Source: an uncultured Caryophanales bacterium (GTDB taxonomy: Bacteria > Bacillota_I > Bacilli_A > RFN20 > CAG-826). From it: 13,483 nt of DNA. The DNA lies in the NCBI GenBank assembly GCA_946404585.1, contig CAMJEC010000025.1:1-13483 (forward strand), in the 5' to 3' direction. The position numbers were made by a program, and so were the translations under genes. Under the pieces are notes generated by a model. It saw only the letters and a program-made list of their open reading frames with translations, had not been told where the DNA came from and ran no database searches. Of this stretch, positions 8,001-13,483 are shown in pieces. Within the stretch, counting starts at the first letter, position 1. Every line of letters begins with the position of its first letter.

Positions 8001-8490
8001 ATTGGTCAACTTTATTAACTAAGGCATAACCATCTTTAATGAGTTTTCTTCTAATATCCTCTAGTTGATAATGTTTACCTTTCTTTAAAGTAAATGTTCT
8101 TTCTTTAAATAATTCTGGGGAAGGTAAATACCTAGTAGCGCTTGCTAAGTTAGCAATCACAATTGGATTATCTCTATGAAGTATTTCATTTAAGACAAAT
8201 AGGCGGTGCGCTGCCATTTCTTTAGATTGGGCAATTGTTTCCGCTCTAATTAGTTCATCGCTTGGGAAGAGTAAAACATCATCTTTACCTAAGAAAGAGA
8301 CTAACGCGGAATATACTTGTTGCGCTTTATATAAATTAGAAGTAATTAAAAGAATTGGTTCTTTTTTATTTTTATAGGAAGATGCCACTAAAAGGGCAAT
8401 TCCATTATTATCATCAACGACAAAATGCCCCGATTTCCTTTGGAAGAGGGGGGTAACACTATTAGATTTTAACTTGTTAAAAAGGTTCAA
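5014..8490 (-). CDS. mfd: Transcription-repair coupling factor Mfd
   Basis: DNA translocase that removes RNA polymerase stalled at lesions and recruits UvrA for strand-specific excision repair. The 1158-aa protein is full length. Order of domains: UvrB-like N-terminal region (about 1-360), the CarD-type RNA polymerase interaction domain (about 483-545, starting ELEPGDYVVHEYQGIGQF), then RecG-like helicase lobes with Walker A GDVGFGKT (634-641), DEEQRFG (735-741), SATPIPRT (761-768), STSIIENGIDVPNAN (873-887) and motif VI QIKGRVGRSSR (904-914), and the C-terminal TRCF domain after about 1000. The start is TTG at 8490-8488: the pth stop codon lies in the same frame five codons upstream, there is no ATG before residue 92, and AAGGAGGT precedes the TTG. 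The N-terminus is somewhat shorter than in Bacillus. It probably shares a transcript with pth, rqcP and tilS. Confidence 0.97.
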   Translation of the reverse strand: MNLFNKLKSNSVTPLFQRKSGHFVVDDNNGIALLVASSYKNKKEPILLITSNLYKAQQVYSALVSFLGKDDVLLFPSDELIRAETIAQSKEMAAHRLFVLNEILHRDNPIVIANLASATRYLPSPELFKERTFTLKKGKHYQLEDIRRKLIKDGYALVNKVDQSLQFAIRGDVLDIFSVNNDNPVRIEFFDDEIESMRYFDLAKQTSIGMLDEVTILPASDILFNDEDLAKSGDKLYANIEKDKEVIGLTLFEKLRDTADDLAFVLSEGQVDEKLYKYYGFLTKEHYSIFDYCKDFKNVFIDANAIKNSNDMLQRDSHTYLDELYENGKALSRLEIYQDINRLVNMNNHITTSSLLDSPSSISFPVKAVPFQASKKADAINIIFSYLKDDYQIVLAINNKEHIHLAQQVLDFQHIKYQMVNDFELPKEGKVGISLINLSSGFVLSEEKIVYLTSAELFNEKVRTARFDNRFKEATILRSYEELEPGDYVVHEYQGIGQFIALQTLEVNGTHKDYLKIAYWGNEFLYVPVVQFQLVRKYLGKEGAAPRLSHLHSKDWENTKKKVKARVNDLAERLMQLYVERSKAQGFAFQQDDEFQQEFENEFEYPLTRDQEKALNDIKKDMESSAPMDRLLCGDVGFGKTEVAFRAAFKAILSGKQVAILCPTTLLARQHYELACKRFANFDVNIAVFSRLVKASQQTKYMKLVEEGKAHLIIGTHRLLSKNLHFNNLGLLIVDEEQRFGVEQKERIKEIKKDIDVLTLSATPIPRTLQISLIGVRSMSKIDTPPQDRMPIQTYVTPFRLDVVKELIERELGRNGQVFFLHNNIATLYNRVSTLQKLLPNVHIGVAHGKMDREDIEDVMMRFYEGEIDVLVSTSIIENGIDVPNANMIIVEDSENYGLSQLYQIKGRVGRSSRIAYAYLMYSEYKVLNEKAQKRLKALQDFTELGSGYKIAQRDLMIRGAGDILGPEQAGFIDSIGLDMYIKLLNDAVKEKMEGKVEEEDVEINPTLDIDAYIPNSYAKEGDKIELYQEILHAPTLFELETIKTKTRDVYGRLPEEVESLFAKRSIDLLTKEAHVLKLQDKAKFVEINLGDEYINIKGIGNILFEALIPFLAFVKISYANNVFRIVLNKGKNWVYDLENILKSLLEIQNHFVVKEIN

Positions 8491-8503
8491 TTTATACCTC
8501 CTT
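8488..8503 (-). promoter_or_regulatory. Ribosome binding site that fixes the TTG start of mfd
   Basis: AAGGAGGT (8503-8496) is a near-perfect Shine-Dalgarno 5 nt before a TTG codon (8490-8488). The pth stop TAA (8508-8506) is in frame just upstream and no ATG or GTG lies between, so TTG is the only reasonable start. A strong ribosome site with a weak start codon is a common way to set moderate expression. Confidence 0.8.
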
Positions 8504-8505
8504 AA

Positions 8506-9060
8506 TTAGTTATACTTGTTCATCGCCCGATCAAAATCAGACTTGATAGCCTCCTTTAATGCACCAACAGCGTTTTCAATCGCTTCATCGATTAAAGGTT
8601 GTTCGTCCTTAAGTGGTTTTGATAACACATAGTCAACAGTGTCCCATTCACCTGGTTCACCAATACCAATACGAATTCTTTTAATCTTGTCGGTTGATAA
8701 ACAATCGATAATGTTTTGCATGCCTTTATGACCACCAGAAGAACCTTCTTTTCTAATTCTAATTCTGCCTGGTTCTAAAGCCATGTCATCAAAAACAACG
8801 ATGATGTCATCGATTTCAATCTTGAAATAATGGACAACTTCTTGCACCGCTGTTCCAGAGAGATTCATAAATGTTTGAGGCTTAATGAGGATGCAATCTT
8901 CATCATAAATCTTGCCTCTACCCATTAAGGAATGGAAAACTTCTTTATCGATATCAATCTTTGCTTGATCCGCTAAAAGGTCGATAGCCATAAAGCCCAT
9001 ATTATGACGAGTCTTGTCATATTTTTTTCCTGGATTTCCTAAGCCTACAATAAGTTTCAT
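8506..9060 (-). CDS. pth: Peptidyl-tRNA hydrolase
   Basis: Cleaves the ester bond of peptidyl-tRNA released from ribosomes, recycling the tRNA. The 184-aa protein is the normal size. It shows the family signature GLGNPGKKYDKTRHNMGF (6-23) with Asn9 and catalytic His19, FMNLSGTAV (64-72) with Asn66, the Asp92 region FDDMALEPGRIRIR (90-103) and the SSGGHKGMQNI stretch (107-117) with Asn116. These correspond to the substrate and catalytic residues Asn10, His20, Asn68, Asp93 and Asn114 known from the E. coli enzyme. Start: ATG at 9060-9058. Only a weak GAGA lies before it, and the promoter predicts a leader of about 11 nt. pth is first in the pth-mfd-rqcP-tilS unit, as in Bacillus, and is divergent from the DUF368 gene. 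In Bacillus, Pth has been reported to release tailed chains in RqcH/RqcP quality control, which makes its linkage to rqcP meaningful. Confidence 0.96.
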   Translation of the reverse strand: MKLIVGLGNPGKKYDKTRHNMGFMAIDLLADQAKIDIDKEVFHSLMGRGKIYDEDCILIKPQTFMNLSGTAVQEVVHYFKIEIDDIIVVFDDMALEPGRIRIRKEGSSGGHKGMQNIIDCLSTDKIKRIRIGIGEPGEWDTVDYVLSKPLKDEQPLIDEAIENAVGALKEAIKSDFDRAMNKYN

Positions 9061-9077
9061 ATAAATCTCGTGGTGTT

Positions 9078-9086
9078 ATTATATCA
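9078..9086 (-). promoter_or_regulatory. Extended -10 promoter for the pth-mfd-rqcP-tilS unit
   Basis: The minus strand reads TGATATAAT at 9086-9078, a perfect extended -10 (TGn plus TATAAT). No good -35 hexamer is found at 16-18 bp, which extended -10 promoters tolerate. The transcription start is expected near 9071, about 11 nt before the pth ATG. Confidence 0.6.
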
Positions 9087-9109
9087 CAATGATAGAAAAA
9101 GGCACTTTA

Positions 9110-9138
9110 TTTACTTGACTAAATAACTCTCGTATAAT
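9110..9138 (+). promoter_or_regulatory. Promoter of the DUF368-sugar operon, giving a leaderless or near-leaderless mRNA
   Basis: TTTACT (9110-9115) matches the -35 consensus at 4 of 6 positions and is followed by a 17-bp spacer and a perfect TATAAT (9133-9138). The start point should fall at 9144-9148, at or just before the ATG at 9148. An AGG at 9144-9146 is too close to the ATG to act as a normal Shine-Dalgarno. A better -35 hexamer, TTGACT (9115-9120), is only 12 bp from this TATAAT. If it were used with a 17-bp spacer the -10 would be poor (TTGATT) and the start point would be even further downstream. Confidence 0.55.
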
Positions 9139-9147
9139 TGATTAGGT

Positions 9148-10155
9148 ATGAAAATTAAAGAATGGTTTAGAAAACTAGTGGCTGGTTTAGCCATCGGTGC
9201 AGGGGCCGCGATCCCTGGTGTTTCAGGAGCCGCTATAGCGGTCATCTTCCATGTATATGAAGATATCATTGGTGCAGTTAATAACTTTAGAAAGAAGTTT
9301 GGCTGGGCTATTAAAGTATTAATTCCAATTCTATTAGGAATTCTTGTTGCGGTAGTTGCATGTATTATCATCTTCTCTTATGCCTTTGAATATTTAATGT
9401 TTGTTTTAATATGTGTATTCGCTGGTTTCTTAATTGGCTCTTTCCCTGGTATTACTGATGAAGTTAAAGGTGAAAAGATTACTAAGAAAAATGGCTTACT
9501 TATCGCAGTTGGTGCACTATTTGTTATTGTATTAGGCGTTTTAAATATCATTGCAGGCCTTAATCATTTTTCCGTGAATGATTTATTCTTACCTCAACCT
9601 GCTTGGTGGTTATATTTACTTCTTATTCCAGTAGGTGCGGTCGCTGCGGTTGCTTTAACTGTTCCTGGTTTGTCTGGCTCTTTGATTCTTTTAATCTTAG
9701 GATTCTATAGGCCACTTGTGGATAACGCTAAAGGCTGGGCTAGTGAAATGATTAAACAAGGTGATTTTTCACACACAGCTGCCCTATTTGGTGTTTTAGG
9801 ATGCTTCGCTGTTGGTTGTTTAATCGGTGTCGTTTTAGTTTCTAAAATCATGAATATCTTATTAAAGAAATGCCGTAAAGAAACATTCTTTGTTATTATT
9901 GGTTTTATCGCTGGATCTATCTTAGTGTTATTCGCTAATTCTAATATCGTTGATTATTATCAAACATGGGCTAACCCAGAATACGGCAATAATCCAAATG
10001 TTAATATTCATCCAGTCTTACCAATGTGGTTAGAAATTATTATTGGTGTATTAGTACTAGCACTTTGTGCTTTCTTAAGTTATAGATTAGTGGCTGCACA
10101 AAGAAAAAGAGCACAACTAGAGGTGAAAGAAAATGAAGAACTACCTCAAAAATAA
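9148..10155 (+). CDS. DUF368 (PopT family) polyprenyl-phosphate translocase
   Basis: Integral membrane protein of 335 aa. DUF368 proteins were recently shown, together with DedA proteins, to move undecaprenyl phosphate across the membrane so that this lipid carrier can be reused for wall and surface polymer synthesis. Here the two family hallmark repeats are clear: IPGVSGAAIAVI (22-33) and VPGLSGSLILLILGFY (172-187), each in a re-entrant-like hydrophobic stretch. Other hydrophobic segments lie at about 53-77, 81-97, 117-137, 152-171, 213-231, 247-264 and 293-313. The C-terminus is short, charged and probably cytoplasmic. The start fits family N-termini, which are a short basic helix before the first PGVSG. 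There is no usable ribosome site at normal spacing, consistent with a leaderless mRNA. It overlaps the kinase gene by 23 nt. Family assignment is firm; the exact lipid substrate is taken from the family. Confidence 0.9.
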   Translation: MKIKEWFRKLVAGLAIGAGAAIPGVSGAAIAVIFHVYEDIIGAVNNFRKKFGWAIKVLIPILLGILVAVVACIIIFSYAFEYLMFVLICVFAGFLIGSFPGITDEVKGEKITKKNGLLIAVGALFVIVLGVLNIIAGLNHFSVNDLFLPQPAWWLYLLLIPVGAVAAVALTVPGLSGSLILLILGFYRPLVDNAKGWASEMIKQGDFSHTAALFGVLGCFAVGCLIGVVLVSKIMNILLKKCRKETFFVIIGFIAGSILVLFANSNIVDYYQTWANPEYGNNPNVNIHPVLPMWLEIIIGVLVLALCAFLSYRLVAAQRKRAQLEVKENEELPQK

Positions 10156-11293
10156 ATTCTTAGAAGCATATAAAGAAGAACCAGAACTATATTTAAGTTG
10201 TGGCGGTCGTTTTGAAGTATTAGGTAATCATACTGACCATAACCATGGTTTATGTATTGCTGCGACTTGTTCTTTATCAATATTCGCGGCGATTAAAGCT
10301 AGAAATGATTTATTAGTTAATGTTTATAGTGAAGGCTTCGGTGGCTTTTCTATTGATTTAGCATCTTTAGAAAAGAATGAAGAAGAAATAGGTAAATCAT
10401 CCGCGTTAATTAGGGGTATAGTCGCTTATTTAAGTGAAATATATAAATATGGTGGCTTTGATATTTATATGAAGAGCCAGATTCCTGGTGGCGCAGGTGT
10501 AAGTAGCAGCGCTGCATTTGAATTATTAGTGGCTCAAACCATCAATAAGCTATTTAATGACGAACAAATTCCTTTAATGACATTATGTAAAGCCAGCCAA
10601 TTTGCGGAACGTAATTATTACGGCAAGATGTGTGGCTTATTAGATCAAATAGGCGTCGCTTATGGTGGATTAGTTTATATTGATTTTAAAGATATTAATA
10701 ACCCGGTGGTTAAATCACTTAACGTTGAATTAAATGATTATTCTTTTGTCATTGTTAATTCAGGTGGTAGTCACGCAGGATTAGACCATTTATATAAAGC
10801 AATTCCTGATGATATGTTTAAAGTTGCCCACTATTTTGGGGAAGAATATTTAAGAGATGTTGAAGAAGCCAAAATAATTGAAAATAAGCAAGACGGCATA
10901 TCAAATTATGGTGAAATAGCCTATCAGAGAGCCTTACATTTCTATGGTGAAAATAGACGTGTTATGGAAGCATATGAGGCAATTAGCAATAATGACATGC
11001 AAACATTGATTAGATTAATTAATGAATCAAGAGAATCATCCACTAATTTATTACACAATATGTATGTTGATAAGATTGAAGGCTCACCATTAGAAGCTTG
11101 TGAATTAATTATGAAAGCCTCTAATAATGAAGCTGGTGTCAAAATTAATGGAGGAGGCTTTGCAGGTTCTGTTATCGCCCTTGTTCCAAATAAAGTTTTA
11201 AATAACGTTTTACTTGCCGCGAAAGAAAGATACGGAGAAGGAAACGTTCATATAGTTAATGTTAGAAATCAGATACCTTCCGAAATCAAATAA
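10133..11293 (+). CDS. Galactokinase-like GHMP sugar kinase with variant sugar-binding motif
   Basis: Predicted ATP-dependent sugar 1-kinase of 386 aa, the usual galactokinase length. Motif 1 reads GGRFEVLGNHTDHNHG (24-39), where classical galactokinases have GRVNLIGEHTDYNxG. Arg26, His33 and Asp35 align with conserved sugar-site residues, but the Glu of GEH is Asn32 and the Tyr is His36. Motif 2, the ATP loop, is PGGAGVSSSAAFE (118-130). CGLLDQ (167-172) holds the catalytic-base candidate Asp171. Motif 3 is KINGGGFAGSVIALVP (337-352). From memory, a GNHTDHxHG form recurs in Firmicutes proteins annotated as galactokinase, so it is probably a subfamily rather than a defect. Sugar specificity is uncertain: galactose is most likely, another hexose or a uronic acid is possible. 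Start: ATG at 10133 with AGAGGTG at 10119-10125 inside the DUF368 gene; the 23-nt overlap suggests coupled translation. It is followed by the transporter after 12 nt. Confidence 0.82.
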   Translation: MKNYLKNKFLEAYKEEPELYLSCGGRFEVLGNHTDHNHGLCIAATCSLSIFAAIKARNDLLVNVYSEGFGGFSIDLASLEKNEEEIGKSSALIRGIVAYLSEIYKYGGFDIYMKSQIPGGAGVSSSAAFELLVAQTINKLFNDEQIPLMTLCKASQFAERNYYGKMCGLLDQIGVAYGGLVYIDFKDINNPVVKSLNVELNDYSFVIVNSGGSHAGLDHLYKAIPDDMFKVAHYFGEEYLRDVEEAKIIENKQDGISNYGEIAYQRALHFYGENRRVMEAYEAISNNDMQTLIRLINESRESSTNLLHNMYVDKIEGSPLEACELIMKASNNEAGVKINGGGFAGSVIALVPNKVLNNVLLAAKERYGEGNVHIVNVRNQIPSEIK

Positions 11294-11305
11294 GGAGGAG
11301 TAGGT

Positions 11306-12649
11306 ATGGAAAACAAAATAGGTCTAAGAAGATGGCTAATGTTTATATTAGCTGGTTTTGTTGGTCAATTAGCGTGGGCTATTGAGAATAACTATTTCAA
11401 CGTCTATGTTTTTGACTGCACTAGTGAATATGGTTTTATTCCAGTGATGACCGCTTGTAGCGCGGCTGCTGCTACATTAACCACATTATTAATGGGTGCG
11501 GTTAGTGATAGATTGGGTAAAAGAAAACTATTAATATCCACTGGTTATATTTTATGGGGCATATCTATTATTGCTTTTGCATTCTTAGATCCTCATTCTT
11601 CTATAACGTTAGTCGCACATAATGTCTTTTTAGCAGGTACTTTAATTGTCATTATGGACTGCGTAATGACGTTCTTTGGTAGTACGGCGAATGATGCGGC
11701 ATTTAATGCTTTTGTTACTGATAACACAACCGAAAAGAATAGAAGTAAAGTAGAAAGTGTCTTATCTGTTCTTCCTTTATTAGCGTTAATCGCTGTTATT
11801 GTCGTAGCAGGTATATTTGTTGACGTAGGAGATGGGGCCACTAAAAGATGGGATTTATTCTTCTATATCTTTGGTGGTATTACATTAGTAATTGGTATAG
11901 TTTCTATCTTTTTAGCGCCTAAAGATATTACAAGTCCTAATAAAGAAGAACCTTATTTAAAGAATATTATTCATGGTTTTAGGCCAAGTGTGATTAAGGC
12001 TAATCCAGTTTTATATATCACTCTTGTTGCCTTTATGGTCTTTAATATTGGTTTACAAGTATTCATGCCTTACTTCATCTTATATGTGCAAAATGTCTTA
12101 GGCATTGTTGACACTAACTTCACTATTAGTTTAGGCATTGTTTTATTAACTGCGAGTGCGATTACCGTTATCTTTGGCTTATTTATGGATAAGATTGGTA
12201 AAAATAAGATTATGATTCCTGCTCTTATTGTGGGCGCTGTTGGAGGTATTACAGTATTTGCTATTCCAGCAGGTCAAGGAATGGGCACACAAATTGGTTT
12301 AATTATAGGTGGCATTATCTTAATGTCTGGTTATTTAATTAGTACCGCAGTATTAGGGGCTAAAGTTAGAGACTATACACCAGTTAAAGAAGTTGGTTTA
12401 TTCCAAGGTGTCAGAATGATCTTTACTGTTTTAATTCCAATGATTGTTGGTCCTATGGTTATAGCAGAGATTATTTGCCGTTTAGGCGGTAATCCATATC
12501 AAAACGAATATGGCGTGACAGTCTATCCTCCTAATAGATGGTTATTCTTCGCGACTGGTATCATCTTTGCCTTAGCGATTATTCCAGTAATTTTCATGAT
12601 TAGAAAGGAAAGGAAAATCAATGAACGAAACAATGATTCCACTAAGTGA
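11306..12649 (+). CDS. MFS sugar/glycoside transporter (GPH/SLC45-like)
   Basis: Twelve-helix-type major facilitator of 447 aa. The MFS loop motif between helices 2 and 3 reads GAVSDRLGKRK (64-74), and its second-half counterpart is GLFMDKIGKNK (291-301), showing the two six-helix halves. NDAAFNAFVTDNTTEKNRSK (129-148) resembles the conserved cytoplasmic segment of the SLC45/GPH-type transporters of gut Firmicutes that take up oligosaccharides or glycosides with a cation. N-terminal WAIENNYFNVY (24-34) is also typical. The substrate cannot be read from sequence. The neighbours (sugar kinase before, intracellular glycoside hydrolase after) argue for a galactoside or similar glycoside. Start: ATG at 11306 with AAGGAGG at 11292-11298, which shares bases with the kinase stop codon. 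The gene ends with TGA and overlaps the hydrolase gene by 29 nt. Confidence 0.88.
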   Translation: MENKIGLRRWLMFILAGFVGQLAWAIENNYFNVYVFDCTSEYGFIPVMTACSAAAATLTTLLMGAVSDRLGKRKLLISTGYILWGISIIAFAFLDPHSSITLVAHNVFLAGTLIVIMDCVMTFFGSTANDAAFNAFVTDNTTEKNRSKVESVLSVLPLLALIAVIVVAGIFVDVGDGATKRWDLFFYIFGGITLVIGIVSIFLAPKDITSPNKEEPYLKNIIHGFRPSVIKANPVLYITLVAFMVFNIGLQVFMPYFILYVQNVLGIVDTNFTISLGIVLLTASAITVIFGLFMDKIGKNKIMIPALIVGAVGGITVFAIPAGQGMGTQIGLIIGGIILMSGYLISTAVLGAKVRDYTPVKEVGLFQGVRMIFTVLIPMIVGPMVIAEIICRLGGNPYQNEYGVTVYPPNRWLFFATGIIFALAIIPVIFMIRKERKINERNNDSTK

Positions 12650-13483
12650 ATATCCTCGTCCACAGTTTAAAAGAGATTCCTATATTTGTCTTAACGGATA
12701 TTGGGAATATGCCATTAGAAAAGAAGATAAAATTCCTAATGAATTTGATGGCCAAATCTTAGTGCCCTTTTCTCCTGAAGTGGAGAAGAGTGGCGTTAAT
12801 AAAACTGTCCTTCCAGATGACTATCTTTTCTATAAATTAAATGTTGAATTATCTAAGGAATTTATTAAAGATAAGGTTATACTACATTTTGGAGCGGTTG
12901 ACCAAATCGCAGAAGTATTTGTTAATGACCAATTTGTGATGAAACATATTGGTGGTTTCCTGCCTTTTGAAATGGATATCAAACCGTATTTAGAGGACAA
13001 CAAAGCCACGATTATTGTTAGAGTTCAGGACACTACGAATAGCTCATATCACTCCTCTGGCAAGCAAGCTTTGAAGCCTGGAGGCATCTGGTATAAACCT
13101 CAATCTGGTATCTATATGCCAGTGTGGTTAGAGAGTGTTAAGACAGGTTATATTGAATCAATTAAGATAACGCCAGATATTGATGAAAAAGTCGTTAAAA
13201 TAAGCTTTAAAAGTTCCAATAAGTCTGCAAAACTCAATTTAAAAAATCAAATTTACGAAATTGAAGCTGATAAAGAGAACGTTATTTCTATTAAAGATAT
13301 GCGACTTTGGTCACCTGAAGATCCATACCTTTATGAATTTGTTATTTCAAATGAAGTTGATGAAGTTTCTTCTTATTTTGCGATGAGAAAAGTCTCGTTA
13401 ATGAAAAATGAAAAAGGCATGAAAGTTATCGCCTTAAATAACAAACCTTATTTTATGAAAGGCGTTCTTGATCAAGGTTATTA
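12621..13483 (+). CDS. Glycoside hydrolase family 2 protein (N-terminal part)
   Basis: The first 287 codons of a family 2 glycoside hydrolase; the catalytic barrel lies past the right edge. My translation starts MNETMIPLSEYPRPQF. The jelly-roll sugar-binding domain covers about 20-175, with LNGYWEY (24-30), HFGAVDQIAEVFVND (89-103), GGFLPFEMDI (111-120) and GGIWYKPQSGIYMPVWLE (154-171). An Ig-like sandwich follows (about 176-257), with LWSPEDPYLYEF at 229-240. The barrel entry RKVSL then NNKPYFMKGVLDQGY (273-287) is typical of the family. No signal peptide is visible, so it acts in the cytoplasm on imported substrate. Beta-galactosidase, beta-glucuronidase or beta-mannosidase activities all occur in family 2; the kinase next door favours a galactoside. 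Start: ATG at 12621 after an AAAGGAAAGGAAAA purine stretch; Met5 is an alternative. It overlaps the transporter gene by 29 nt. Confidence 0.88.
   Translation, partial: MNETMIPLSEYPRPQFKRDSYICLNGYWEYAIRKEDKIPNEFDGQILVPFSPEVEKSGVNKTVLPDDYLFYKLNVELSKEFIKDKVILHFGAVDQIAEVFVNDQFVMKHIGGFLPFEMDIKPYLEDNKATIIVRVQDTTNSSYHSSGKQALKPGGIWYKPQSGIYMPVWLESVKTGYIESIKITPDIDEKVVKISFKSSNKSAKLNLKNQIYEIEADKENVISIKDMRLWSPEDPYLYEFVISNEVDEVSSYFAMRKVSLMKNEKGMKVIALNNKPYFMKGVLDQGY

Noticed and set aside
7718..8029. Plus-strand open frame inside mfd
   Set aside because: It is antisense to the N-terminal region of mfd, with no ribosome site or family resemblance.
9115..9138. TTGACT plus TATAAT as a matched promoter pair
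   Set aside because: The spacer is only 12 bp, too short for normal sigma-70-type contact; the TTTACT hexamer 5 bp further upstream gives a 17-bp spacer.
9111..9371. Minus-strand open frame at the start of the DUF368 gene
   Set aside because: It is antisense to the first PGVSG repeat of DUF368 and would cross the divergent promoter region; no recognisable product.
12647..12649. UGA read as Trp (Mycoplasma-type code)
   Set aside because: The TGA codons end the MFS gene and tilS at the expected family lengths, and Trp is encoded by TGG in conserved positions such as the FtsH loop, so the standard code fits.

Overview
The window is AT-rich DNA from what looks like a low-GC Bacillota, probably a compact-genome Bacilli or Mollicutes-like lineage. 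The evidence is the gene order pth, mfd, rqcP, tilS, ftsH, dus, lysS, which is a trimmed version of the Bacillus pth-to-lysS block. Shine-Dalgarno sites are mostly of the AGGAGG type. UGA is a true stop codon (it ends tilS and the MFS transporter gene) and Trp is encoded by UGG, so this is the standard bacterial code and not the Mycoplasma code. The lineage below phylum is inference.

Left part (1-9060, all minus strand) is housekeeping. Read in transcription order it holds pth (peptidyl-tRNA hydrolase), mfd (transcription-repair coupling factor, TTG start), rqcP (small S4-domain ribosome quality control factor), tilS (tRNA-Ile lysidine synthetase), ftsH (membrane AAA+ protease), a DusB-like tRNA-dihydrouridine synthase, and the first 113 codons of lysS. 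pth, mfd, rqcP and tilS are packed with gaps of 15 and 1 nt and an 8-nt overlap, so they are probably one transcription unit driven by an extended -10 promoter upstream of pth. ftsH and lysS each have their own TATAAT box. The theme is tRNA maturation, translation quality control and repair. Genes found in the Bacillus version (spoVT and sporulation genes, divIC, hprT, coaX, hslO) are absent from the corresponding gaps.

The 87-nt gap at 9061-9147 is a divergent promoter region with a perfect TATAAT on each strand.

Right part (9148-13483, all plus strand) is a four-gene, tightly overlapping cluster: a DUF368/PopT-family polyprenyl-phosphate translocase, a galactokinase-like GHMP sugar kinase with an altered sugar-binding motif, an MFS glycoside/cation symporter-like transporter, and the start of a cytoplasmic family 2 glycoside hydrolase that runs off the window. 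The last three make a plausible pathway: import an intact glycoside, cleave it inside the cell, and phosphorylate the released sugar. The envelope-lipid carrier transporter at the head of this cluster is the odd partner. Its promoter sits so close to its ATG that the mRNA should be leaderless or nearly so.

I found no RNA genes, mobile elements, CRISPR arrays or origin. No stretch above 300 bases lacks a gene. I did not find a clearly new multi-gene system. The best leads are the PopT-sugar operon, the altered galactokinase motif, the leaderless promoter, and two hairpins or dyads at the dus borders.
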